Source: JACPAU01 sp050732195 (lineage in GTDB: Bacteria > Methylomirabilota > Methylomirabilia > Methylomirabilales > JACPAU01). From it: a stretch of DNA of 5,027 nt. A program made the translations under genes and the position numbers. Where the stretch lies: contig JBOHQK010000054.1 in the NCBI GenBank assembly GCA_050732195.1, forward strand, positions 1-5,027. The letters are read 5' to 3'. Under the pieces are notes generated by a model. That model was not told where the DNA came from and ran no database searches. It worked only from the letters and a program-made list of their open reading frames with translations. This document shows, one piece after another, positions 1 through 5,027 of this stretch (its first letter is position 1; each line of letters starts with the position of its first letter).

Positions 1-1
1 C

Positions 2-910
2 TCACTGACCGGCCTCCTGGGAAGAGGGGGGAAACGCGTCGGGGTGGAGGGCCCGGGCCATCGCTTCCAGCCCCTCCACGATCCGGGGACCGGGGCGGTG
101 CAGCAGATCCCCGTCCAGGCTCCGGACCTTTCCGGCCTGCACGGCGGAGAGGACCTGCCACCCCTCCCATCCCCGGACCGCCTCCGGCCTGAGGGGGCGG
201 GAGCCCATCCCGGCCAGGAGGATCACCTGCGGGTCCCTCCGCAGCACCTCCTCCAGGCCCAGGCGCGGGTAGCGGAGCGCGATTCCCCCGGCCACGTTCT
301 CCCCCCCGGCCACGGCGATGAGGGCGTCAATGACGCTCCCCCGCCCGGCGGTGATCAGCGGGTCCGGCCAGAGGACGTAGAGGACCCGCACCCGCGGACG
401 CCCCCTCACCTGCCGCGCCACCCAGGCGACCCGGGAGCGCATGATCTCCACCAGGGCGCTGGCGCGGGTCGGCCGGCCGAGGAGTCGGCCCACCGACCGG
501 ATGCTGGCGTAGATGCCGTCCAGGCCCTCCGGGCGGACGACGAAGGTGGGGAGCCCGAGGCGCTCCAGGAGGAGAACCGTCTCCTGCCGGTTCCCATCGG
601 TGGTGGCCAGCACCAGGTCGGGCTCAAGGGCCAGGATGACCTCCGGGTTCGGCGCGAGAACCGTCCCGACCTTCGGCTTGACCGCCGCCGCGGGCGGGTA
701 GTCGCAGAAGTCCGTCACCCCCACAGTCAGGTCGCCCGCCCCGAGGGCGAAGAGGATCTCGGTGAGGCTCGGCGCGAGCGAGACGACCCGGGTGACGGTG
801 CGGGAGACCTCCACCTCCCGCCCCGTCATGTCCCGGACCGGAGCCGCGCGGGCCGGGACGCCGAGGCCGAGGAGCAGGGTAATCAGCGCCAGGCCGACCA
901 GGCGTCTCAT
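2..910 (-). CDS. btuF: BtuF-like periplasmic cobalamin-binding protein of an ABC importer
   Basis: This 302-residue protein is a substrate-binding protein of the Peripla_BP_2 family, predicted to bind cobamides or corrinoids in the periplasm and hand them to a BtuCD-type importer. Seen: an N-terminal signal peptide (two Arg after Met, hydrophobic residues 4-18, likely signal peptidase I site near A20-R21-A22). The family opening follows at residues 41-72, including RVVSLAPSLTEILFALGAG and DFCDYP. Next come NPEVILALEPDLVLA at 88-102 and a C-terminal RPGPRIVEGLEAMARALHP. Glu90 and Glu220/221 lie where the transporter-docking glutamates of E. coli BtuF seem to fall, aligned by eye. The frame stays open upstream to 1456, but I chose the ATG at 910 because it starts the signal peptide and overlaps the cobQ stop as ATGA. 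The upstream SD is weak (GGAA), so translation is probably coupled to cobQ. Siderophore-binding relatives share this fold; the operon and riboswitch favour cobalamin. Confidence 0.88.
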   Translation of the reverse strand: MRRLVGLALITLLLGLGVPARAAPVRDMTGREVEVSRTVTRVVSLAPSLTEILFALGAGDLTVGVTDFCDYPPAAAVKPKVGTVLAPNPEVILALEPDLVLATTDGNRQETVLLLERLGLPTFVVRPEGLDGIYASIRSVGRLLGRPTRASALVEIMRSRVAWVARQVRGRPRVRVLYVLWPDPLITAGRGSVIDALIAVAGGENVAGGIALRYPRLGLEEVLRRDPQVILLAGMGSRPLRPEAVRGWEGWQVLSAVQAGKVRSLDGDLLHRPGPRIVEGLEAMARALHPDAFPPSSQEAGQ

Positions 911-2397
911 TGTTCCAGCGCGAGCTGCCGGATGCGCGGCCAGTCTGAGTGGGCCTTCACGCAGTCCGCCCAGCCGTCGAAGATGGCGTCCAGGTCTTCC
1001 GTGCGGGGCGGGAGGGGGGGCAGGCCCCGCCCGGCCCGGAGGGTGTTGAGCCAGGCGCGGCGGAAGCGGTCGTCCTGGAAGAGCCCGTGGACCGCACTCC
1101 CCCAGGCGCGCCCGTCCGGGCTGCGGGCCCCCTCGGCTTCCCCCGAGGCCGTCAGGAGCGCGGGCGGGGTCCCGGGCTCCACCCGGCTGCGCCCGTGGTA
1201 GATCTCGTACCCGACAATCCCATCCGGCCCCTCGGGGCCGAGCAGGGGAGAGGCCGAGACGCGGATAAGCCGCGTCACCTTCTCCCCCGCAAAGACCGTC
1301 TCCACGGGCAACAGGTTCAGACCCTCGGCCTCCCCCCCGCCCTCCACGCCCTCCGGGTCGCGGAGGCGCCGGCCCAGCATCTGGTACCCGCCGCAGATGC
1401 CCACCACGTGTCCGCCCCCCTCCGCGAACGTCCGGATGGCCTCTGCCAGCCCGCACCGCCGGAGGTGGGCCAGGTCCGCGGCAGTTGCCCTGCTCCCCGG
1501 CAGGATGACGGCATCGCAGCGGGGAACCTCCTCCGGAAGGCGGAGGTAGGTGAGCGCCACGTCCGGCTCCCGGGTGAGGGGGCCGAACTCGTCGAAGTTG
1601 GACAGGTGGGGGAGCCAGGCGAGACCGACCCGCAGCGGGGCGCCTGGCCTGGGGGAGGGTGCGCGGAGGCTGGCGGAGTCCTCCTCGGGAAGGGCCAACC
1701 CGGCCTGCCAGGGCAGGACCCCGAGGACCGGTCGGCTAATCCGCCTGGTGAGGTCGGCGATGGCCGGCGTGAGAAGGGAGCGCTCCCCCGCATACCGGTT
1801 CAGGACGAAGCCGGCCACGCGGGCCTGCTCGTCATGGGGCAGGAGCATGAAGGTCCCCAGGAGGGCGGCGAAGGCCCCGCCAAATGCCATGTCCGCGGTG
1901 AGCAGGACGGGCGCCCCGGCCAGCGCGGCGACGCGCATGTTGGCCAGGTCGGCCTCCCGGAGGTTGACCTCGGCCGGTCCCCCCATCCCCTCCAGGATCA
2001 GCAAATCGTGCGTGGCGGCCAGTTCCCGGTAGGCATCTTGGATGACCGCCCACGCCCACGCCCTGCGTGCCCCAAACTCGTCGGCCGTGAGCAGGCCCAC
2101 GGCAGCCCCCCGGGCGATGACCTGCATGCCCTTCCCGGCGACCGGCTTGAGGAGAATGGGATTCATCCGGACATCGGGAGAGAGGCCGGCTGCCTCCGCC
2201 TGGACAATCTGCGCCCGCCCCATCTCCCCACCGGAGGCGGTAACACCGGCGTTCAGGGACATGTTGACCGCCTTGAAGGGAGCGACCCGGATTCCCTCCC
2301 GGCGGAAGAGCCGGCAGAGGCCCGTAACAACCGCACTCTTGCCCACGCCCGAGGCGGTTCCCTGGACCATCAGCGCCCGGGCCCGCTGCTGGGTCAC
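907..2397 (-). CDS. cobQ: Cobyric acid synthase, glutamine-hydrolysing (CobQ/CbiP)
   Basis: The enzyme carries out four ATP- and glutamine-dependent amidations (side chains b, d, e, g) of adenosylcobyrinate a,c-diamide to give adenosylcobyrate in the cytoplasm. Seen in 496 residues: an N-terminal BioD-like ATPase domain with P-loop GTASGVGKS (13-21), APFKAVNMSLNAG (39-51), EMGRAQIVQAEAAG (58-71), MNPILLKP (78-85) and ILEGMGGPAEVNLR (134-147). A class I glutamine amidotransferase domain follows (about 256-450) with LPGSRATAADL (299-309), nucleophile Cys335 in VVGICGGYQMLG and His437 in GSAVHGLFQ. The length fits the family (about 490). GTG at 2397 is preferred because it overlaps the cobB stop as GTGA and leaves a short lead into the P-loop; ATG at 2370 is the alternative. 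The same frame runs open to 2817 but lies over cobB there. Several ATPase-domain positions differ from the usual family pattern (see findings). Confidence 0.95.
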   Translation of the reverse strand: MTQQRARALMVQGTASGVGKSAVVTGLCRLFRREGIRVAPFKAVNMSLNAGVTASGGEMGRAQIVQAEAAGLSPDVRMNPILLKPVAGKGMQVIARGAAVGLLTADEFGARRAWAWAVIQDAYRELAATHDLLILEGMGGPAEVNLREADLANMRVAALAGAPVLLTADMAFGGAFAALLGTFMLLPHDEQARVAGFVLNRYAGERSLLTPAIADLTRRISRPVLGVLPWQAGLALPEEDSASLRAPSPRPGAPLRVGLAWLPHLSNFDEFGPLTREPDVALTYLRLPEEVPRCDAVILPGSRATAADLAHLRRCGLAEAIRTFAEGGGHVVGICGGYQMLGRRLRDPEGVEGGGEAEGLNLLPVETVFAGEKVTRLIRVSASPLLGPEGPDGIVGYEIYHGRSRVEPGTPPALLTASGEAEGARSPDGRAWGSAVHGLFQDDRFRRAWLNTLRAGRGLPPLPPRTEDLDAIFDGWADCVKAHSDWPRIRQLALEQ

Positions 2398-3800
2398 GGT
2401 ACGCCTCCCGCCCCGGCAGAAAGAGCGGCCTGCGGGGAGGCAGCGTGCGACCGGCAGGCCGCCACAAAGTGGCGGGCCGCCTCCGGGCAGGAGCCCCAGT
2501 GCAGGTGCAGGTAGGACCCGAGGACGTTGCCCACGAGATACCCCTCCGCCTCGGGTCCGCCGGCCGGGAGGCGGCGGACGCGGTAGGCATGGGCGCAGGT
2601 GGTCGGCGCCTCGAGCAGGGACGACGCGTGGAACTCGTGGCCCCGGAGGGTCAGCCCCGCGGGGCCCAGGGGCGAAGGGTGCGCCAGGTCCACGGCGCCG
2701 TAGGCCAGCGTCCCCCGCCCCGGGAACCGGATCACGGCGTCGAAGATCCCAACCATCTCGTGGTGGCGGCCGGTCCCGTCCTCGATGGCCCGGCACAGGT
2801 ACATGAAGCCGCCGCACTCGGCCAGGACGGGCAGCCCGGAGGCCACGGCCTCCCGGATGTCTTCCTGCATGGCGCTGTTGCAGGCCAGTCCCTCAGCCTC
2901 GGCCTCCGGGTAGCCCCCTCCGAGGTAGAGGCCGCCGAGACCGGCCGGCAGCCTCTCGCCGGCGAGGGGGCTGAAGGGGACCAGGACCGCCCCTGCGGCT
3001 TCGAGCAGGTCCAGGTTGTCCTGGTAGTAAAAGGAGAACGCCGCATCCCGCGCGAGACCGATCCGAACCGCGGGCCCGGGCGGCGGCGCCGGCCCATCCG
3101 AGGAGACCGGCAGGTGCTGGGCTGCCTCGGCCACAGCCAGGATCCGCTCGAGGTCCAGGTGGGCCTCCGCGGCAGAGGCCAGGCGCGCCACCTGCTCCGG
3201 CGGGAGGGCGCGCGCCTCGGGAGTGAGGAGGCCGAGGTGCCGTTCCGGGATCGCCAGCGCCTGATCCCAGGGCAAGGCCCCCAGGACCGGCAAGCCCAGG
3301 GGGGCCACGGCGCCGACCAGCGTCTCCCGGTGGGAGGCCCCGCCCACGCGGTTGAAGATGACCCCCGCTAGGGAGAGGGCGGGGTCAAACCGGGCGAATC
3401 CGAGGGCGAGGGCCCCGGCAGACCGGGCGATCCCCTGGGCGTCCAGGACCAGGAGGACCGGCGTTCCCGTGAGGCGGGCCACCTCCGCGGCGCTCCCCCG
3501 GTCATCGGCCCCGCCGACCCCATCGAAGAGCCCCATCATCCCCTCGATCAGGGCCAGCCCCCCCGGCGGCCGGTGCCGGGCCAGGCAGGCCCGCACCCAG
3601 TCTGGCGACGTCATCCAGGGGTCCAGGGCCCGCGCGGGCCGCCCCGCCACTGCCGCGAGGTGCGCCGCGTCAATGAAGTCGGGCCCCACCTTGAAGGGGG
3701 CCACGGGGAGGCCCCGGCGGGTGAGCGCCGCCGCGAGGGCGAGGCAGACCGTCGTCTTCCCCGTCCCGGTCCCCGTCCCGGCCACCAGCACCCGGCCCAC
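2394..3800 (-). CDS. cobB: Cobyrinate (hydrogenobyrinate) a,c-diamide synthase (CobB/CbiA)
   Basis: The enzyme amidates the a and c acetate side chains of the corrin ring using ATP and glutamine. Seen in 468 residues: P-loop GTGTGTGKTT (8-17), APFKVGPDFIDAAHL (34-48), EGMMGLFDG (86-94) and VLDAQGIARSAGALALGF (118-135). A glutamine amidotransferase domain starts near 245 with RIGLARDAAFSFYYQDNL, then GLYLGGGYPE (290-299), nucleophile Cys329 in LAECGGFMYL, LRGHEFHAS (385-393) and the catalytic-His motif GSYLHLHW (428-435). All hallmark motifs of the family are present and the length is normal. The start is GTG at 3800, preceded by GGAGGG at 3810-3805. It is the first gene after the cobalamin riboswitch and terminator, and its TGA overlaps the cobQ GTG start. 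The sequence alone does not separate the aerobic (CobB, hydrogenobyrinate) from the anaerobic (CbiA, cobyrinate) version. Confidence 0.95.
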   Translation of the reverse strand: MGRVLVAGTGTGTGKTTVCLALAAALTRRGLPVAPFKVGPDFIDAAHLAAVAGRPARALDPWMTSPDWVRACLARHRPPGGLALIEGMMGLFDGVGGADDRGSAAEVARLTGTPVLLVLDAQGIARSAGALALGFARFDPALSLAGVIFNRVGGASHRETLVGAVAPLGLPVLGALPWDQALAIPERHLGLLTPEARALPPEQVARLASAAEAHLDLERILAVAEAAQHLPVSSDGPAPPPGPAVRIGLARDAAFSFYYQDNLDLLEAAGAVLVPFSPLAGERLPAGLGGLYLGGGYPEAEAEGLACNSAMQEDIREAVASGLPVLAECGGFMYLCRAIEDGTGRHHEMVGIFDAVIRFPGRGTLAYGAVDLAHPSPLGPAGLTLRGHEFHASSLLEAPTTCAHAYRVRRLPAGGPEAEGYLVGNVLGSYLHLHWGSCPEAARHFVAACRSHAASPQAALSAGAGGVP

Positions 3801-3804
3801 GCAA

Positions 3805-3810
3805 CCCTCC
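3805..3810 (-). promoter_or_regulatory. Ribosome binding site of cobB
   Basis: On the minus strand GGAGGG lies 4 nt before the GTG start at 3800. It supports that start and sits directly after the T-rich tail of the leader terminator, so ribosomes can load only on transcripts that pass the terminator. Confidence 0.7.
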
Positions 3811-3851
3811 AGAAAAGCAAAGCGCCCTGACCTGGCAAGAGGTCAGGGCGC
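3811..3851 (-). terminator. Intrinsic (rho-independent) terminator in the cob operon leader
   Basis: A perfect 12-bp stem (arms 3840-3851 and 3822-3833, GCGCCCTGACCT paired with its exact complement) encloses a 6-nt loop. On the minus strand it is followed by the T-rich tract TTTGCTTTTCT (3821-3811). The plus strand has no T tract after the stem, so the terminator acts on leftward transcription only. It stands between the cobalamin riboswitch and the cobB start, which is the usual place for the expression platform of a transcription-terminating riboswitch: cobalamin bound would mean termination and low cobB-cobQ-btuF expression. The structure is seen directly; its ligand control is inferred. 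Confidence 0.9.
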
Positions 3852-3868
3852 CCCCGGCCCAAAACGCG

Positions 3869-3892
3869 CGACGCGCCGGGGAAGGCGCGTCG
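3869..3892 (-). repeat. Leader hairpin between riboswitch and terminator
   Basis: A perfect 9-bp inverted repeat (3869-3877 with 3884-3892, CGACGCGCC with its complement) has a 6-nt loop. On the minus strand a run of four T follows 4 nt later (3864-3861). It could be an auxiliary weak terminator or part of the expression platform. An alternative 7-bp pairing (3875-3881 with 3852-3858) excludes it and reaches to the base of the main terminator. The role is not known. Confidence 0.5.
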
Positions 3893-3919
3893 GGCATGGC
3901 GCACGCGGTGGCGGCCTTT

Positions 3920-3949
3920 CCCCTCGGAAGGCCACGCCTACCCGAGGGG
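3920..3949 (-). repeat. Leader hairpin overlapping the 3' side of riboswitch P1
   Basis: A perfect 8-bp inverted repeat (3942-3949 with 3920-3927; on the minus strand CCCCTCGG and CCGAGGGG) has a 14-nt loop. Its first four bases are also the last four of the 3' strand of the riboswitch closing stem P1 (3946-3955). Either the two compete, as in a switching element, or P1 is six pairs long and this hairpin stacks directly beneath it, as P13 does in known cobalamin riboswitches. A second hairpin (3928-3933 with 3913-3918) is mutually exclusive with it. Confidence 0.55.
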
Positions 3950-4124
3950 CTGGGTCGGTCTCCTGGCTCGCGGCTCCGCTTACTCTCTGCGCCTTCCCGG
4001 CCCCCCCGCCGTCGCAGCGGGAAGGGCCAGTGGCTTCGCTGCAGATTTCAACGCCGCTCACAGTTGCGGGGCAGCAATGGCTTTGCCGGTCGCCCGGCGC
4101 ACCATTTTCCCGGCACCCAGCCCC
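3946..4124 (-). promoter_or_regulatory. Cobalamin (vitamin B12) riboswitch
   Basis: Read on the minus strand, this leader carries the cobalamin riboswitch signature in order. It has a 10-bp closing stem P1 (GGGGCTGGGT at 4124-4115 pairing with ACCCAGCCCC at 3955-3946), then GGTGCCGGGAA-like GGGTGCCGGGAAAATGG. The strongly conserved GCTGCCCCGCAACTGTGAGC follows (4075-4056), then a small P5 hairpin (CGTTG with CAGCG), GAAGCCACTGG, CCGGGAAGGCGCAGAGAG, and the B12 box AGCCAGGAGACC (3968-3957). Complementary arms at 4018-4025 and 3992-3999 form a further 8-bp stem. It lies downstream of a good minus-strand promoter and upstream of a terminator and cobB, so it very probably represses the operon when cobalamin is abundant. 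An unusual hairpin is inserted at 4085-4098 (see findings). Whether it prefers adenosyl-, methyl- or hydroxocobalamin cannot be told here. Confidence 0.95.
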
Positions 4125-4140
4125 GATGTTGGTGTGCCCC

Positions 4141-4169
4141 TTTCTACCGGAGGGGGGCGGGCCTGTCAA
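4141..4169 (-). promoter_or_regulatory. Sigma70-type promoter of the cob operon
   Basis: On the minus strand a perfect -35 box TTGACA (4169-4164) is separated by 17 nt from a -10-like TAGAAA (4146-4141, four of six matches to TATAAT). Transcription would start near 4135-4133, about 10 nt before the first base of riboswitch P1, which is the expected geometry. Predicted from sequence only. Confidence 0.7.
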
Positions 4170-4190
4170 GGGGAGAGTGGCGTTGACAGG
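4162..4190. repeat. Inverted repeat containing both divergent -35 boxes
   Basis: CCTGTCAA (4162-4169) and TTGACAGG (4183-4190) are perfect 8-bp inverted copies separated by 13 bp. Each arm contains the TTGACA -35 box of one of the two divergent promoters. It may simply reflect two good -35 boxes, each followed by GG, or it may be an operator for a dimeric regulator. Confidence 0.6.
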
Positions 4191-4211
4191 TCTCCGGGGC
4201 CGTGGTATCGG
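4183..4211 (+). promoter_or_regulatory. Probable promoter of the divergent response regulator gene
   Basis: A perfect TTGACA (4183-4188) is followed after 17 nt by TATCGG (4206-4211), a weak -10 match. Transcription would start near 4218, leaving a leader of about 26 nt before the ATG at 4244. The exact spacing supports it; the poor -10 lowers confidence. Confidence 0.5.
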
Positions 4212-4243
4212 GAAACCGCCCCGGCGGGAGGCGGGGGGCAAGG

Positions 4244-5027
4244 ATGGCGCGGGCCAAGATCCTCATCGTGGACGACGAGCGGTTCTTCGCCGAGCTCCTC
4301 ACGGAGTGCCTGGCGGGGCTCGATGCCCAGCTCCTGTACGCCCGAGACGGGGGGAGCGCGCTCCGGCAGGCGGAGGAACAGACCCCCGACCTGATCCTCC
4401 TGGACCTGGTGATGCCAGACCAGGACGGGTTCGAGGTGGCGAAGGCCCTGAAGCAGCAGCCCCGGACCCGCGACATCCCCATCATCTTCCTGACAGGGGA
4501 TAGCCGGGTGGAGCGGCGGGTCGAGGGGCTCGAGATGGGGGCGGAGGACTATATCACGAAGCCCTTCCACCCCCCCGAGGTGGTGGCGCGGGTCAGGAAG
4601 GCCCTGCGGGCTGCGGCCCGGAGCAAGGGGCTCAGCGGCCGACTGGCGGACCTCAGCCTCTCCAGCGTCGTGCAGTTCCTGGAACTGGAGCAGAAGAGCG
4701 GCACGCTGGAGATCCTCACCAAGGAACGGCGGGGAGCGGTCCACTTCCGGGGCGGGCGGATCGTCGGCGCGGTGCTGGGCCGGTACGCGGGGGAGGGAGC
4801 CTTCTACCAGCTCCTCGGCTGGACCGAGGGCTTCTTCCAGTTCGAGCTCGGCGACCCGCAGGTACCCCCCGGGGCGGCCATCACGGAGGGGGCCCAAGCT
4901 CTGCTGCTCGAGGGGGCCCGGCGCCTGGACGAGCTGGGCCGCCTCCGGGCGTCCCTGCCCCCCCTGACGACCCGTCTGGTGGTGAGCCCCCGGCTCACGA
5001 GCCTGCTCCAGGGCCGCCGGCTCGCGG
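4244..5027 (+). CDS. Response regulator with REC and DUF4388 (PATAN) domains, 3' end outside window
   Basis: The 261 residues present begin with a complete receiver domain (about 5-122). It has acidic pair Asp10/Asp11, phospho-acceptor Asp54 in LILLDLVMPDQDGFE, Thr84, the switch aromatic Tyr103 and Lys106 in DYITKPF, so it should be phosphorylatable. A DUF4388/PATAN domain follows (about 129-230): GLSGRLADLSLSSVVQFLEL, KSGTLEI, VHFRGGRIVGAVLG and the typical GEGAFYQLLGWTEGFFQFE. There is no DNA-binding domain in the visible part, so output is probably through protein contacts. This architecture is common in gliding and chemosensory-type signalling of deltaproteobacteria and cyanobacteria (family knowledge). 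The frame is open to the right edge, so the C-terminus is unknown. The start is ATG at 4244, with GGAGG at 4227-4231 rather far upstream and a G-rich run between. It is divergent from the cob operon and no functional link is evident. Confidence 0.9.
   Translation, partial: MARAKILIVDDERFFAELLTECLAGLDAQLLYARDGGSALRQAEEQTPDLILLDLVMPDQDGFEVAKALKQQPRTRDIPIIFLTGDSRVERRVEGLEMGAEDYITKPFHPPEVVARVRKALRAAARSKGLSGRLADLSLSSVVQFLELEQKSGTLEILTKERRGAVHFRGGRIVGAVLGRYAGEGAFYQLLGWTEGFFQFELGDPQVPPGAAITEGAQALLLEGARRLDELGRLRASLPPLTTRLVVSPRLTSLLQGRRLA

Noticed and set aside
44..1201. Long plus-strand open frame (385 codons) opposite btuF and the end of cobQ
   Set aside because: Same reason: antisense to motif-rich genes and spanning a gene boundary, with no domain signature.
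911..1456. Minus-strand open extension of the btuF frame for about 180 codons upstream of the ATG at 910
   Set aside because: It lies wholly inside cobQ, has an Arg/Gly/Pro-rich low-complexity composition, and the true start is marked by a signal peptide and the ATGA overlap.
949..2514. Long plus-strand open frame (521 codons) opposite cobQ
   Set aside because: It is antisense to a well-supported gene, its composition is biased and no recognisable motif appears; it is a GC shadow of the real coding frame.
2398..2817. Minus-strand open extension of the cobQ frame upstream of the GTG at 2397
   Set aside because: It overlaps the glutaminase domain of cobB and shows no family similarity; high GC leaves few stop codons in the other frames.
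3920..4056. Possible L5-L13 kissing interaction between the P5 loop (AAATCTG) and the loop of the 3920-3949 hairpin
   Set aside because: Only a five-pair match including two wobbles (TCTGC with GTAGG) could be found, which is not enough to claim.
3843..4241. Minus-strand open frame of 132 codons across the leader
   Set aside because: It coincides with the riboswitch aptamer and the promoter; sequence conservation there is explained by RNA structure, not protein coding.
3352..4503. Plus-strand open frame of 383 codons running from inside cobB through the riboswitch into the response regulator
   Set aside because: It crosses a structured RNA leader, two promoters and another gene in a different frame, and its sequence is Arg/Pro/Gly-rich without motifs.
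1..5027. CRISPR arrays, insertion sequences, tRNA or rRNA genes, toxin-antitoxin or defence genes
   Set aside because: No direct repeat array, transposase motif, terminal inverted repeat, tRNA-like sequence or defence domain was seen; all sizeable space is explained by four genes and one leader.

Overview
The window is very GC-rich (about 70% by eye). It holds one leftward operon for vitamin B12 (cobamide) synthesis and uptake, its regulatory leader, and a divergent gene on the right. The GC content, the signal peptide on the B12-binding protein and the REC-DUF4388 response regulator suggest a high-GC, probably Gram-negative bacterium, such as a deltaproteobacterium-like, Rokubacteria-like or NC10-like lineage. 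That placement is an inference without any phylogeny.

Layout from left to right. Positions 2-910 (minus) encode a BtuF-like periplasmic cobalamin-binding protein. Positions 907-2397 (minus) encode cobyric acid synthase (CobQ/CbiP). Positions 2394-3800 (minus) encode cobyrinate a,c-diamide synthase (CobB/CbiA). The three genes are joined by 4-bp stop/start overlaps (GTGA, then ATGA), so they are read as one transcript in the order cobB-cobQ-btuF. Positions 3801-4243 contain no protein gene. They hold the operon leader: an intrinsic terminator just before the cobB ribosome binding site, two further hairpins, a well-conserved cobalamin riboswitch (about 3946-4124, minus) and a likely sigma70 promoter. 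From 4244 to the right edge runs the divergent gene (plus): a receiver domain followed by DUF4388/PATAN, with its 3' end outside the window.

How it fits together. CobB amidates side chains a and c of the corrin ring, and CobQ later amidates b, d, e and g. The BtuF-like protein would capture external cobamides or corrinoids for an ABC importer, whose other subunits are not in the window and may lie beyond the left edge. The riboswitch followed by a 12-bp stem and T-rich tract suggests that the operon is switched off by premature termination when cobalamin is plentiful. The two divergent promoters appear to have perfect TTGACA -35 boxes lying in the arms of one inverted repeat.

I see no sign of an undescribed system. 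The items most worth checking are a GNRA-capped hairpin inserted in the usually short L4 region of the riboswitch, the symmetric divergent promoter element, and several CobQ motif positions that depart from the usual family pattern.
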